Below are positions 35,307 through 45,091 of a stretch of DNA of 64,000 nucleotides, in pieces. The stretch spans positions 868,001-932,000 of the forward strand of contig JACKHF010000001.1 of the NCBI GenBank assembly GCA_020639155.1, in the 5' to 3' direction. A program made the translations under genes and the position numbers. This DNA is from Phycisphaeraceae bacterium (GTDB lineage: Bacteria > Planctomycetota > Phycisphaerae > Phycisphaerales > UBA1924). Each line of letters begins with the position of its first letter. Position 1 is the first letter of the stretch. The notes below the pieces were generated by a model. That model made no database searches and was not told the origin of the DNA. It saw nothing but the letters and a program-made list of their open reading frames with translations.

Positions 35307-35621
35307 CTACATCTTCTGGCCGGATTCCATGTCAAGGAATGTCCAGCCTGTTGCACGGCGTATCTGCATCAGGACCGGCCACGCAAACTCCTCGTCTGTC
35401 AGCGTCACCATGGCCTGCATGATCTGATCAGAAAATGTTGGCACCTGGATGACAAGACCCGGACCATGAAAGAACACTGTGCCCGACTCACCGGACGGAT
35501 CGTCTGTGTCCGGCGCAGTATTGAAGGGTGCGAGCATCTCCGTGATCACGCGGATTGAGCCAAGCGAGGCAGGCTCGCCCGAGTCGGTGTACTTGCTGAG
35601 TGCGATCTGCCGAGATCCCAA
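35307..35621 (-). CDS. hypothetical protein
   Basis: 104 residues from TTG 35621, with GGGGAG about seven bases before it and no in-frame ATG nearby. The protein has mixed beta character (SLGSIRVITEML, GTVFFHGPGLVIQVP, QIMQAMVTLTDEEFAWPVLMQI) and no signal peptide. Not recognised. It heads the minus-strand run towards holA and is divergent from the ABC ATPase gene. Confidence 0.68.
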   Translation of the reverse strand: MGSRQIALSKYTDSGEPASLGSIRVITEMLAPFNTAPDTDDPSGESGTVFFHGPGLVIQVPTFSDQIMQAMVTLTDEEFAWPVLMQIRRATGWTFLDMESGQKM

Positions 35622-35726
35622 TGAATACTCCCCGTGACGCTGACAGATTCTTCATATACCGTGCCAGCACCACACTATATCGCCCGATCGGCTGCGGGTT
35701 CGAAAACACTCCTACCCTGTGGTCCG

Positions 35727-36944
35727 ATGACCACGATGACCGCTCCACAGGCCCCGATTTCTCCCGCGCATGAGACAACACACGCTGTCTCCACGCCGAT
35801 CACTATCCGCAATCTCACCAAGCAGTATGGCAGGGGAAACCGCGCGATCTTCGCGGTCGATCACATTGATCTCGACATTCAACCCGGCGAACTCTTCTTT
35901 CTGCTCGGTCCATCTGGGTGTGGCAAAACAACCCTGCTCCGCATGATCGCGGGGTTTATCGAGCCAACCGATGGCACGATCCACTTCGCTGATCAGGATG
36001 TCACGCATGTTTCTGCGCGCAAGCGTGACACGGGTATGGTGTTCCAGTCGTACGCACTCTGGCCTCACATGACCGTTGAACAGAATGTTGCGTTCGGATT
36101 GAAAATCAACAAGGTTCCAGCAGCGGAACGAGACACACGCGTGTATGACGCGCTCAAGGCTGTGCAGCTTGAGCAACTCGCGGGGCGAAGGCCGAACGAG
36201 CTTTCCGGTGGCCAGCAGCAGCGCGTTGCGCTCGCACGAGCCCTTGTTGTGCGTCCCAGTGTGCTTCTGCTCGATGAGCCGCTCTCAAATCTCGATGCAA
36301 AGCTTCGCATCGAGCTCCGATCGGAGATCCGGCGTGTGTGCAAGGCATCCGGCATCACGACGATCTATGTCACACACGATCAGAAGGAAGCACTGTCGAT
36401 GGCCGATCGCATGGCTGTGCTCGACCGTGGAAAGATTGTGCAGATTGGTGCGCCGGGCGAGCTCTACCGCAGGCCTCGCACAAAGTTTGTAGCCGACTTC
36501 CTCGGTGAGACAACGTTCATCGACGCGCGCGTCCAGCATGTAGATGACTCAGGTGTAGTTGTGAGCACGCCAGCAGGGCTGCTGCGTTCGAGCACTGATG
36601 CGGCGTGCTCTATCAAGACGCTTGCGCCGGATGCTCGCGTCACCTGCTCACTCCGACCCGAGGCGCTCTCTGTCGAGCCGCTGCAAACGCCCGAGCCCGT
36701 ACCCGGCACGATTGGACTTGTCGGCACACTTCAGCACACAACCTATCTCGGTGAGATCGCGCACCACGACGTGAAACTGAGCAACGGTGTTATTGCAAAG
36801 ATCGCGCAGCTGAACCCATCGCCGCACACCATGCCGACCGAGGGAGAGCGGGTGCTCGTCACAGCAAATCCAGATGACGTGGTGCTGGTCGGACAGTCCT
36901 CCGTCCTTACCGGATCGAACAAAACGCATCTTGTGATGTCGTAG
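35727..36944 (+). CDS. ABC transporter ATP-binding protein, FbpC/PotA/UgpC type
   Basis: 405 residues. Walker A GPSGCGKTT, signature LSGGQQQRVALARAL, Walker B VLLLDEPLSNLD and the H-loop VTHDQKEA make a complete ATPase (about 25-260). The C-terminal 140 residues hold a TOBE/MOP-like regulatory domain (LRPEALSVEP and following). The type energises importers for iron, polyamines, sugars or glycerol phosphate. No permease or binding protein gene lies beside it, so the partner and substrate are unknown. ATG 35727 (MTTMTAPQ) was chosen over a frame open 93 bases further upstream. Confidence 0.92.
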   Translation: MTTMTAPQAPISPAHETTHAVSTPITIRNLTKQYGRGNRAIFAVDHIDLDIQPGELFFLLGPSGCGKTTLLRMIAGFIEPTDGTIHFADQDVTHVSARKRDTGMVFQSYALWPHMTVEQNVAFGLKINKVPAAERDTRVYDALKAVQLEQLAGRRPNELSGGQQQRVALARALVVRPSVLLLDEPLSNLDAKLRIELRSEIRRVCKASGITTIYVTHDQKEALSMADRMAVLDRGKIVQIGAPGELYRRPRTKFVADFLGETTFIDARVQHVDDSGVVVSTPAGLLRSSTDAACSIKTLAPDARVTCSLRPEALSVEPLQTPEPVPGTIGLVGTLQHTTYLGEIAHHDVKLSNGVIAKIAQLNPSPHTMPTEGERVLVTANPDDVVLVGQSSVLTGSNKTHLVMS

Positions 36945-36960
36945 ACGAGGAGAGCGTTGT

Positions 36961-39060
36961 CTACTTCGTCATGGAGTGCATTGCAAGATCAAGCCACGCT
37001 TCTGTCTTGGCCTGCTCAGTGCGCATGGTCACAGCACGAGCGGACGCACTCCGCTGGGCGATCTGCCACAGCAGTTTCGTCAGCCACGTGTTGCCAATCC
37101 CGCGTTTCAGCTGACGCCTGCACATCCATATGAGAGGTTTGGGCCCGTGCTGCTTAATGAGCAGATCGTCGAGACACACATGCATCTCGGCCACACCTGG
37201 GTCACCCTGGCGCCCCGATCGTCCAAAGAGCTGGCGATCCACACGGCGCTCATCGTGGCGTTCCGTGCCGATCACAACAAGCCCGCCAAGCTCGCGCGTC
37301 TCGTCTGTTAGATGAATGTCGGTTCCTCGACCAGCCATATTCGTCGCAACCGTCACCGCACCGGGCTGACCAGCGTTCTTTACGATCGCAGCTTCCTCAG
37401 CCTCTCGTGTTGCGTTGAGAATCGTGCATGTGATGTTGCGCTGCGACAGCGCTGCGCCGAGCTTTTCCGATGATTCGACACTGCGTGTACCCACAAGCAC
37501 AGGCTGGCCCGTCGCGTGCAACTCCTCAACACGGTTTGCAACCGCTGTAAACTTGTCCTCTTCGGAAAGATGTACACGATCGGCGAGTTCTCTGCGAATC
37601 ACCGGCTTGTGCGTCGGCACCTTTGTAATTGGCAACTGGTAGTACTCCCACAACTCTGGCGCTACCTCCCACAGTGTGCCTGACATTCCGGACAGTCGCT
37701 GGTATCTTTGGAAGAACTGCTGGTAGCTGATGCGCGCACTCGTGCGATTCGCAGCTGTGACTTCGAGCCCTTCCTTCGCCTGTACAGCCTGATGGAGGCC
37801 GAGCTGCCATTGTCTGCCCTCAAGCACACGACCGGTTGAGCGGTCCACGATGCAGATGTCGTCGTTCCGAATGATGTAGTCATCGCCCTGATGGAATATC
37901 TCGCGAGCAGACAGCGCCTGCACCAGCAGTTCCTCGCGCCTGCGCGGTCCTCGCCAGAAGGCTGGCAGCATACCCGAGCATTCCGCGATCCTGTCCCGTC
38001 CGGCACTCGTCAACTGCACACGACGGAATCGCTCGTCGATGGTGTAGTGTTCGTCCCTGATCAGCATCTGCGCAAGCTGTGCAGCGATTGGGAACTGCAC
38101 GGTTTCTGTCTCGGCCCCTTCGCCGGCTGGCAGACTGATGATCGCTGGCGTTATCGCTTCATCGATCAGCACACTGTCCGCCTCGTCAACAATCGCAGCG
38201 TACAGCCCACGTTGCACGACGCGCTTGTCCCAGTCGATGTTTGTATCAGATTCGCCGAGTTCGTCATGCAGCCGATCTGTCAGGTCAAGCCCAAGCGGAT
38301 CGAGCGCCCGCTCGCTCGTGATCTGTGTCGCAAGCAGCGGTGCAAGCCGGGCGCTGACCGGGCTTCTCAATCGATCGCGCAGAAAATCGAAGATCAACTG
38401 TTTGTCGGCGGCATATGTGATGTCCGCTTCATAGGCGCGCCTGCGATTCTCCTGCTTCGTCGAATCGAGCAGCACGCCAACCGTCAAACCGAGTCTGCTG
38501 TATGCTGGCGAGCAGATGTGTGCATCGCGCTGCGCGAGATAATCGTTGACCGTACAGACATGCACACCCTTGCGCGACCAGCCGTCGAGTGCTGCTGGAA
38601 GAATCGCGGTGACGGTCTTTCCCTCACCCGTTGCCATCTCGGCTGCGCGACCCGACGCGAGCACGAGCGCCCCCATGATCTGCTCGATATGCAGCTCAAG
38701 CCCGATCTGCCTGCGCACGACCTCTGTGATTGCGGCATAGGCAGCATCGATCGCGTCGGCATCATCGCGCCGCGTGATCGCAGCTTCCTTCACCTGCAGC
38801 ACATGCTGATCGAGACCACCTTCGGAGAGAGCACGAAGTCTGCGAGCGTCTGCATCGATCACAGTCGCACGCTGGCGCAGCTTGCCTGTCGATGTCGTGC
38901 GGGAGAATCGACCACGAGCGCGCTGCGCCACCTTGTCAAGCCCGGTGAGCGGTTGCTCGCGCACGAACGGCTTTGACAGACTCTGCCACAGACGATCGCT
39001 GCCGTCGTGCTTTGAACGCACGGGAAGGTCAAGCGGGGATGGCGCGCTCGGCGCGTGCAC
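36961..39060 (-). CDS. truncated SecA-like motor protein
   Basis: 699 residues from GTG 39060, which has AAGGAG nine bases upstream and begins 26 bases after the M50 gene stop; an ATG at 39153 would overlap that gene. NBD1 has Walker A ATGEGKT, TVNDYLAQRD and VDEADSVLIDEA. The preprotein cross-linking region (GDDYIIRNDDICIVDRSTGR) and NBD2 (SGMSGTLW, GTRSVESSEKL, TNMAGRGTDIH, GRSGRQGD) are intact. After GRSGRQGDPG only about 75 residues remain, against about 280 in E. coli SecA. Most of the helical scaffold with its two-helix finger, the helical wing and the zinc tail are therefore missing. Not the housekeeping SecA; probably specialised for its operon partners. Confidence 0.88.
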   Translation of the reverse strand: MHAPSAPSPLDLPVRSKHDGSDRLWQSLSKPFVREQPLTGLDKVAQRARGRFSRTTSTGKLRQRATVIDADARRLRALSEGGLDQHVLQVKEAAITRRDDADAIDAAYAAITEVVRRQIGLELHIEQIMGALVLASGRAAEMATGEGKTVTAILPAALDGWSRKGVHVCTVNDYLAQRDAHICSPAYSRLGLTVGVLLDSTKQENRRRAYEADITYAADKQLIFDFLRDRLRSPVSARLAPLLATQITSERALDPLGLDLTDRLHDELGESDTNIDWDKRVVQRGLYAAIVDEADSVLIDEAITPAIISLPAGEGAETETVQFPIAAQLAQMLIRDEHYTIDERFRRVQLTSAGRDRIAECSGMLPAFWRGPRRREELLVQALSAREIFHQGDDYIIRNDDICIVDRSTGRVLEGRQWQLGLHQAVQAKEGLEVTAANRTSARISYQQFFQRYQRLSGMSGTLWEVAPELWEYYQLPITKVPTHKPVIRRELADRVHLSEEDKFTAVANRVEELHATGQPVLVGTRSVESSEKLGAALSQRNITCTILNATREAEEAAIVKNAGQPGAVTVATNMAGRGTDIHLTDETRELGGLVVIGTERHDERRVDRQLFGRSGRQGDPGVAEMHVCLDDLLIKQHGPKPLIWMCRRQLKRGIGNTWLTKLLWQIAQRSASARAVTMRTEQAKTEAWLDLAMHSMTK

Positions 39061-39086
39061 TCTGCGATTCTCCTTGCGATGAAAAC

Positions 39087-41297
39087 TCAGGAAGCATCCA
39101 CTGGCGGCTTGCCAAGGCGTGAGCCGAAATATCGATGCAGCGTCCGCCACCACTGCAATCCCAGCGGTTCGGGTTGTAGCGCAAACCTGATGCGTGCGCG
39201 TTGTCCGGGGTACACCGAGATACCCGCGTCATCGGGCACGATCTCGACAACAAAGTATGACTCCAACGTGCGCTTCCCCCGGGGATCGGAGGGATCTGTC
39301 TGCACACTTCCGCCATTGATCGTTGTGAGGGACTCTTCGGCGACACTGTACTCGCCCGCCGGCACACGACGCACAATCTCGCCGAAGTGGGTTTCTGCTG
39401 CGCTGCCACGCACCCGGAATGATGCGCGCTCAAGCGATTCGTGCTCGGAAAAAATGTGCGCGTAGTTATGGTCCGGCACATAGGCTCGCACGACAACGCT
39501 GTCTTCTGTAACAACCCATCCCACCAGCATTCCAGGCGTGACGTACCGACCAACGCTGTCGGCCAGCGTGCGATCCTGTCCTTCGGCACTGATGAACCTG
39601 CCGTCCTCCGCTGCAACAACAGTAAAGGATGCAACACGATCCTGATAGCGTCGCACGCGAGCCGAAAGCTGCTCGTGGACACGCAACGCACGTTCATATT
39701 CGGTTGCTGACTTGCGACGAGCCGCGTCAAGCTCCGCCTCCGCACGCTCCAGTCTTGCCTGTGTCATTGCAAGCTCAGTTGCCGCGTCCGGATTCTCGAT
39801 CTGCAACAGCGGCTGACCCTTTGTCACGTACGAACCGGGTGTTGCAAGGAGTTGTGTGACAAACCCCGCCTCCTGCACACGCACCGGTGACTTTGTTCTC
39901 GGCTGCACCGTCCCCGTCGCATACCCCGAAGCTGGCGCTGGAACAAGCCCGAGCAGCACGCCCGCACCGCCAAGGATCGAGCCCACAATCGCAAATGCGC
40001 GAGCACGCCGACCGACGAGCTTTGGCGAACCCACCATGTACCCGATGCCCTTGAGCACCGGTACCACGAGCATCATGATGAACAGCACGAGAGCGAGCAC
40101 AATGCCCACTGTCAGAAACTGGTTCGACACAACAACAATGATCATGACGCCGATGAAAATGCGATACGGAATCGAGAGCGCACCGTATACGCCCATCAGC
40201 CACGCTTCTGCAGCATCGCGCACGCGCGGCGGCTGGATGCCCTTGAGCCCGAGCAGGTACCGCTCTGTCAGGAACTTCCACAAGTCCCTTGACCGGTTCG
40301 CAAGATTCGGAGTGCCCGCCAGATCCGAGAGCATGTAGTACCCGTCATATCGCAACAGCGGGTTCACGTTAAAGAGAATAGTTGTGACACTTGCGACCAG
40401 CATGACGTGGTACGCAAACGACGCAACCATCGCATCAGAAGTCGTCGCCCACACAATCGTTGCCAGAGCAGCAAAGAACATCTCGACCATCATGCCAGCA
40501 GCAGCGACCACCACACGCTTGTGTGTTTCCGGGAATCGCCACGAGCTTGAGGCATCGCAATACGGCAGCGGAAGAATGCCGCCAATCAGCAGCAGCCCAA
40601 TCTCGGTGCATCGGCCACCCATCGCTTTACACGCGGAGGCGTGTCCGAGTTCGTGGATCGCGCGCAGCAGCAGAAATGCAATCGTCGCCATAAAGAACAC
40701 GTTTCTATCAAGACGAAGCACGCCGTTAAGCCCGTCGAAGACGCGATCGACATTATTCAATACGAGCGCCAGTGCGATTGCCATAAGTCCGCACCAGATC
40801 ACAAGCATCCACTTTGAGTAGATAAGCCGAAGTGCGGGCGCAACTTTGCTGAGCCACGGATCCGGATTATGCACAGGGATGGAGTAGAACATCCAGTTGC
40901 CGGTCCGCCGCTGCAACCGTGACTTGCGCGATCGTGCGCGTCGTTCGGCGATCATGTCCGGCGCAAGCGGCGCATCACCGATCAACAGCCCGAACATCTG
41001 CATCGATGCGAGCGCACGGATGCACTCATGCTGTGTCGGCGCGTGCTGCCCGAGTTGCTCGCACGCGGCTTCCCACGCCTCATCCACCGTGCGTCTGCCG
41101 TCGAGCATGCCAAGAAAGAAATATGCCGATTCACTCAGACGAACGTACTGGCTCGTCGCGGGATCCTCAGCAATATACGCGATCTCAGGTCCCTGATGCT
41201 GGCGCGTAATGCGCACGTGCGGACTGATGCGCGGACGGAGGTCTGCTGTGCGATACCACAGATCTGAAAAGGTTGGTTCTGGAGCAGTTTCCCACAT
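39087..41297 (-). CDS. PqqD-like / M50 site-2 protease / HlyD fusion protein
   Basis: 736 residues from ATG 41297; an in-frame GTG at 41321 would overlap the upstream gene. Order: a PqqD-like winged helix (about 20-110, with YVRLSESAYFFLGMLDGRRT); membrane helices with the zinc motif HELGH (about 215-219) and the second M50 motif NPLLRYDGYY (about 312-321); more helices; then a HlyD-type lipoyl and coiled-coil domain (about 450-690). It resembles the loosely named peptide zinc metalloproteases of the YydH group. Likely role: binding a peptide or protein, cleaving it in the membrane and passing it to an exporter. Flanked by adaptor and SecA-like genes. Confidence 0.88.
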   Translation of the reverse strand: MWETAPEPTFSDLWYRTADLRPRISPHVRITRQHQGPEIAYIAEDPATSQYVRLSESAYFFLGMLDGRRTVDEAWEAACEQLGQHAPTQHECIRALASMQMFGLLIGDAPLAPDMIAERRARSRKSRLQRRTGNWMFYSIPVHNPDPWLSKVAPALRLIYSKWMLVIWCGLMAIALALVLNNVDRVFDGLNGVLRLDRNVFFMATIAFLLLRAIHELGHASACKAMGGRCTEIGLLLIGGILPLPYCDASSSWRFPETHKRVVVAAAGMMVEMFFAALATIVWATTSDAMVASFAYHVMLVASVTTILFNVNPLLRYDGYYMLSDLAGTPNLANRSRDLWKFLTERYLLGLKGIQPPRVRDAAEAWLMGVYGALSIPYRIFIGVMIIVVVSNQFLTVGIVLALVLFIMMLVVPVLKGIGYMVGSPKLVGRRARAFAIVGSILGGAGVLLGLVPAPASGYATGTVQPRTKSPVRVQEAGFVTQLLATPGSYVTKGQPLLQIENPDAATELAMTQARLERAEAELDAARRKSATEYERALRVHEQLSARVRRYQDRVASFTVVAAEDGRFISAEGQDRTLADSVGRYVTPGMLVGWVVTEDSVVVRAYVPDHNYAHIFSEHESLERASFRVRGSAAETHFGEIVRRVPAGEYSVAEESLTTINGGSVQTDPSDPRGKRTLESYFVVEIVPDDAGISVYPGQRARIRFALQPEPLGLQWWRTLHRYFGSRLGKPPVDAS

Positions 41298-41305
41298 TGT
41301 TTGCG

Positions 41306-43285
41306 TTACCACCACAGCCACATGCGTGCGCGATCAATGAGCGGGCCAACCAGAATGGACCACCCGTTCGTGCGGACGGTGCGATCGTTCTCGTCTGTGA
41401 CCCGGACCTTCGATGTGCCTGACATTCCGGGAAGCAGCCAGTCCGGAGGATCCACCGGTTCCGCCTCAAGCAGATACATGTTTGCACCGTTCGCGGGCTC
41501 TGCAATCGGACGCATCTTTGTAATCACAAGTTCTACCCGCGAGCCGGGGCGTGCCTTGACTGTCAACGCTGCATGCTGGCCGACACGCACCGAGTTAATC
41601 TGGCGTTCATCCACACGCATATCCGCTGAGATCTGCTCCTGCACAATCTCCATGAGCGGCTGCGTCGGTTCAACTCGTGCGCCAACATACGGCTCAAGGT
41701 CACCTCGCGCGACAACACCAGAGATCGGCGACACGATCTCGGCCCGATCAAGCATAAGCTGCGTGCGAGCGAGATTTGCTCGCATTTCGTTGATCTCAGA
41801 CGATACCACACGCTCCCGTGCGAAGTTACGGTCGGACCGGGACGCTTCCAGATCCGTCTGCGCGCCAGCTAGACGCGATTCAAGCTGGGTGCGCTCTGAC
41901 TCAAGATCTGCAACATCCATGTGCGCAATAACCTGCCCCGCTTCAACGCGATCGCCGGGCGACACAAGCACATCCGCAAGATGCCCGACAAACGGCGGCA
42001 CGATGGTCCGTGAGACGCTCGGCGCAATCTCTGTCTTTGCAGGCACGCGCTTTGGAACAATCGGCAGTGCCAGCACAACCGCAGCAAGCAGCGCTGTCGT
42101 CGCAATGATCTTTGCAATAGTATGTCTCGGACCAACTGCGGCGCGCATCAACTCGGTGGTGCGATCACGCGCAACAGCAGCAATGCCACGATCAGCAAGC
42201 CTGCGTGTCCACAACGCCGGACCGACAAACTCGGCCACGAGACGCAGCAACGGAATCGCACCAGCCGGGAACGGATCGCGTGCTTCGCGCTCCAGCACCA
42301 TCACACCAATCAGATCACCCTCGACACGCAGCGGAAGGCTCAACACCGCACTGGGCCCGAAGGACAGGCTCAGACGTTCCGCTGCGCGAGTGATGCGCCG
42401 CTGTGACGGATCGTGCTCAACCTCTTCGGGGACGGGGTAGGCGATCTCTGCATCCTGATCGGCGCACTCCTCCATGGTCAGCTCGATTGCTTCGGCAGCG
42501 GCTGCATGTCGATCAACATCGTCCGATCCAGATACAGCCACCATGCGCATGCGGTCGTTCCTGACCAGACCGATCGAAACACGCGTGCAGCCGAAACGCC
42601 TGCGAATCTCCTCACACATGAGCGCGCCCATGGACGATGTGTCGCGTCCCTGGTTCGCGGTATCGAGCAGTTCAAGTGTCTCTCGCAGCTTGAGCTTGTG
42701 CTCGGTCTCGCCGAGGGCCTGCTGCTGCCAGACATAGGTTTCAAATCGGGCGCACGTCAGTTGCAGCAAACGGAGTGCTGCGTTTGGGTCGCGCACATCC
42801 TGCGGCAGAAGAAGCACAACCGTGCCCTCGCGCTTTCCGCCAGCAACGAGCGGGCATGCGATGGCATGCGCAGTATCTGTGTTTTGGTATAAACCCGTTG
42901 CACGTGCTGGAAGCGCGACGCGCTCGACAACACCCGTTGAAATGTCGTTGCCCTCTGTGGATGCTGCACGCGCAATATCGATCAGTCTTGCACGAAGGGG
43001 TGACTCGGTCTGCAGTGCATTATCCAGTGAGGTTGCAAGATCCGCAGGAACGCCAGGAGTCACTGCGCGTGCAGCGATGCCGCCTGCGCGCTGTGGTGTC
43101 GGCAGGAGATATATCACACCACCGAGACTCCCCACTGTGGCGCACTGGAATCTGAGAAGATCGCTGAGAAAGGCTGCGAATCGATCCGCCCGCGCAGACC
43201 CGCCACGCAATGGCGCTGGTGCATGCTGGGTCCGTGCAATCTGCGAACCGGAAGCTGGGGTTGTCTCTGGCTGCGACTGCGTCAT
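41306..43285 (-). CDS. GAF-GAF-HlyD adaptor protein
   Basis: 659 residues from ATG 43285 (MTQSQPET), which has AAAGG five bases upstream. The cytoplasmic half has two GAF-like domains (about 35-190 and 210-370; the second includes FGCTRVSIGLV and GDLIGVMVLE). A membrane helix (about 390-412) follows, then a HlyD-type periplasmic adaptor: lipoyl half (VPPFVGHLADVLVSPGDRVEAGQ), coiled coil (about 460-530), second lipoyl half (IVSPISGVVARGDL) and beta barrel. The GAF domains could sense a ligand and switch the adaptor. First gene of the cassette; about 300 bases upstream hold its promoter. Confidence 0.88.
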   Translation of the reverse strand: MTQSQPETTPASGSQIARTQHAPAPLRGGSARADRFAAFLSDLLRFQCATVGSLGGVIYLLPTPQRAGGIAARAVTPGVPADLATSLDNALQTESPLRARLIDIARAASTEGNDISTGVVERVALPARATGLYQNTDTAHAIACPLVAGGKREGTVVLLLPQDVRDPNAALRLLQLTCARFETYVWQQQALGETEHKLKLRETLELLDTANQGRDTSSMGALMCEEIRRRFGCTRVSIGLVRNDRMRMVAVSGSDDVDRHAAAAEAIELTMEECADQDAEIAYPVPEEVEHDPSQRRITRAAERLSLSFGPSAVLSLPLRVEGDLIGVMVLEREARDPFPAGAIPLLRLVAEFVGPALWTRRLADRGIAAVARDRTTELMRAAVGPRHTIAKIIATTALLAAVVLALPIVPKRVPAKTEIAPSVSRTIVPPFVGHLADVLVSPGDRVEAGQVIAHMDVADLESERTQLESRLAGAQTDLEASRSDRNFARERVVSSEINEMRANLARTQLMLDRAEIVSPISGVVARGDLEPYVGARVEPTQPLMEIVQEQISADMRVDERQINSVRVGQHAALTVKARPGSRVELVITKMRPIAEPANGANMYLLEAEPVDPPDWLLPGMSGTSKVRVTDENDRTVRTNGWSILVGPLIDRARMWLWW

Positions 43286-43592
43286 GATGCCTTTCGCGAT
43301 GGACTGTGACAACAACATACGGAGCACGCTCTTGCGTGCAACGAAGATGTGTAACTGATCGTTCCGGCCCCGTCAGCAGGGGGTGCTGACGCAGCGCAGG
43401 GCATGGGTCGCTCGGAGCGACACCGCCTCGCTGACTTCCGGTACCACACAATACGCCCAACACCGGCTCAGGTTCCAGAACAGATACCAACTGTCCGTCA
43501 TCATGCGCCTTCCCGGCACTCAAGGCAATGCAAACAGCCCGAAAACGCGAATCTCGCCCGTTTCCGTATCAAATCCCGGTGCATCCCCGGCG
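43286..43592. other. 307-base region upstream of the GAF-HlyD/M50/SecA-like cassette
   Basis: No gene seen. It has a perfect 8-base hairpin CGTCAGCA (43371-43378) / TGCTGACG (43384-43391) and, close by, GTCGCT / AGCGAC. No T-run follows on either strand, so these look more like leader or operator structures than terminators. The region must hold the cassette promoter. Confidence 0.4.
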
Positions 43593-45038
43593 TTATCGCT
43601 CTGCAAGTTCCCTGATCGCCTGGCGTGATTCTGCCACGCTCTGCACAACCCACTCGGCATCCACTGGCAGGACCCACCCTGAAGGCATCGCCTGAAGGAC
43701 TACATCCATGCGCGAGGGATCAAGATTCGCATCTTCCTGCAGCAATGGAAACACTGTATTGAGCGGCGAGTGCAGCAGCAGTTGCACGCCCATCTTCTGC
43801 ACATCGCTGTATTGCACTCGTGGATCCCCAATGTACACATACGAGCAATGGTCGTGGACCCATTCCGATGTCAGTTCTTCCTCCAAAAACCCAGGGCGCA
43901 TCATCTGGTTTGTCACGAACACGCTGTGGCGCGTCTCAGCTGAGAGGTCATCCGGCAGCGCATCAACCACATCACCGAGATGTGCCGGCAGGAAGCCGTC
44001 ATGCAGTTCCGCATATCGCTTGATTGCGCCTGTCAGCACACGCAGATCATGGAATGCGTCGTAATAGTCCGGCAATCCCTCGCCATCAACAATCGCGCCG
44101 AGCACTTCACTCGACTCTGCACCAAGAGCGCGCGCAAACGGTACCGAAGTTATCGAAACGTTCCCGGCCGCGTGCAACACGCCAACAAACTTCATCGGTT
44201 TGCCTTCACGCGTGAACCAGTCGATCGCAAGATTGTCCTTCGTGCGCACCAGCAACACACGACGCGGATCGACAATGTCGTCGAGCACAACCTCAGCCGA
44301 TCCAAGATACATATATGATGTGTTCCGATCCATCCATTCTGCAGTTGGCTCCAGCGGCAGCGCGGTACGCTTTCGCTGCGACGGCGTCAGAAGCACAGAA
44401 GCCTTCTCTGTCATCGTTGTGTGGCGCGGCGAATCAGGCACGTACGGAAACACCTCGCCAAGCGAACCGGGCAGGTGCCCGTCGTGGTTCACGCAGTACG
44501 CGACGAGAGCTTTGTGGATAATTGCAAGATCGGCAAGCATCTGCCTGCGTTCGGGCAGCTCTTTGCCATCCGCAAGCGCTGTAAACACAGCTGCGGAGTC
44601 ATCAATGATCCACCGTGCAACTTCCGGCGGGTGCATCTCGACATGCCCATCAGCATACGCAACAGGCACAGAGAGCCCACCAACGGAAAACTCGTCCGCT
44701 GGAAGATCAAACGCGAGCGACAGATCAAGATGAATCACAGCCAGCGTGCTCATGTCCAGCAACTGCTCGACCGTGATCTTGTCATTGCCGAGGTATTTGA
44801 ATGCGCTGTCATCAAGCTCGCCCGGTCTTGCGTAGCGAGCAAGATCATCCAGAGACGCTGGCAGCGTGCCGTCATGCTCCTGCGCGTACATGTGCAGTGC
44901 CATCATCGCGTTCCGTGCTGCAACCATTGCCTGAACGGACTGCTCTCGGATAGGCTGTGCTGACACACAAATCGGCGCTGCCACCGAGAGAAACAAAAAC
45001 CAGCAAATCTGTTGCATTCCTTGACGAGTACCAATCAT
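43593..45038 (-). CDS. secreted protein of three pseudopilin-head-like units
   Basis: 481 residues. Signal peptide (cleavage near CVSAQ), then three units of about 150 residues, each starting with a helix and the pattern Y-x(3)-HDG-x-LP-x-x-L-x-D/E-V. Examples are YAQEHDGTLPASLDDL, YCVNHDGHLPGSLGEV and YAELHDGFLPAHLGDV, followed by a Tyr-Leu-Gly or Tyr-Ile-Gly strand. Unit 1 has AYADGHVEM, like the H-x9-DG end of planctomycete pseudopilins. No prepilin N-terminus is present, so the units look like pilin heads on a soluble backbone. Paralogous to the next upstream gene. Function unknown. Confidence 0.85.
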   Translation of the reverse strand: MIGTRQGMQQICWFLFLSVAAPICVSAQPIREQSVQAMVAARNAMMALHMYAQEHDGTLPASLDDLARYARPGELDDSAFKYLGNDKITVEQLLDMSTLAVIHLDLSLAFDLPADEFSVGGLSVPVAYADGHVEMHPPEVARWIIDDSAAVFTALADGKELPERRQMLADLAIIHKALVAYCVNHDGHLPGSLGEVFPYVPDSPRHTTMTEKASVLLTPSQRKRTALPLEPTAEWMDRNTSYMYLGSAEVVLDDIVDPRRVLLVRTKDNLAIDWFTREGKPMKFVGVLHAAGNVSITSVPFARALGAESSEVLGAIVDGEGLPDYYDAFHDLRVLTGAIKRYAELHDGFLPAHLGDVVDALPDDLSAETRHSVFVTNQMMRPGFLEEELTSEWVHDHCSYVYIGDPRVQYSDVQKMGVQLLLHSPLNTVFPLLQEDANLDPSRMDVVLQAMPSGWVLPVDAEWVVQSVAESRQAIRELAER

Positions 45039-45091
45039 GTGTCACTATTCCATTCTGCTGAACAGCAGGTTCCCATAAACCATGATCTTTG

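Noticed and set aside
36961..39060. Annotation as the housekeeping secA.
   Set aside because: Scaffold, wing and zinc tail are absent, and the gene sits in an M50/HlyD cassette; a full-length secA should exist elsewhere in the genome.
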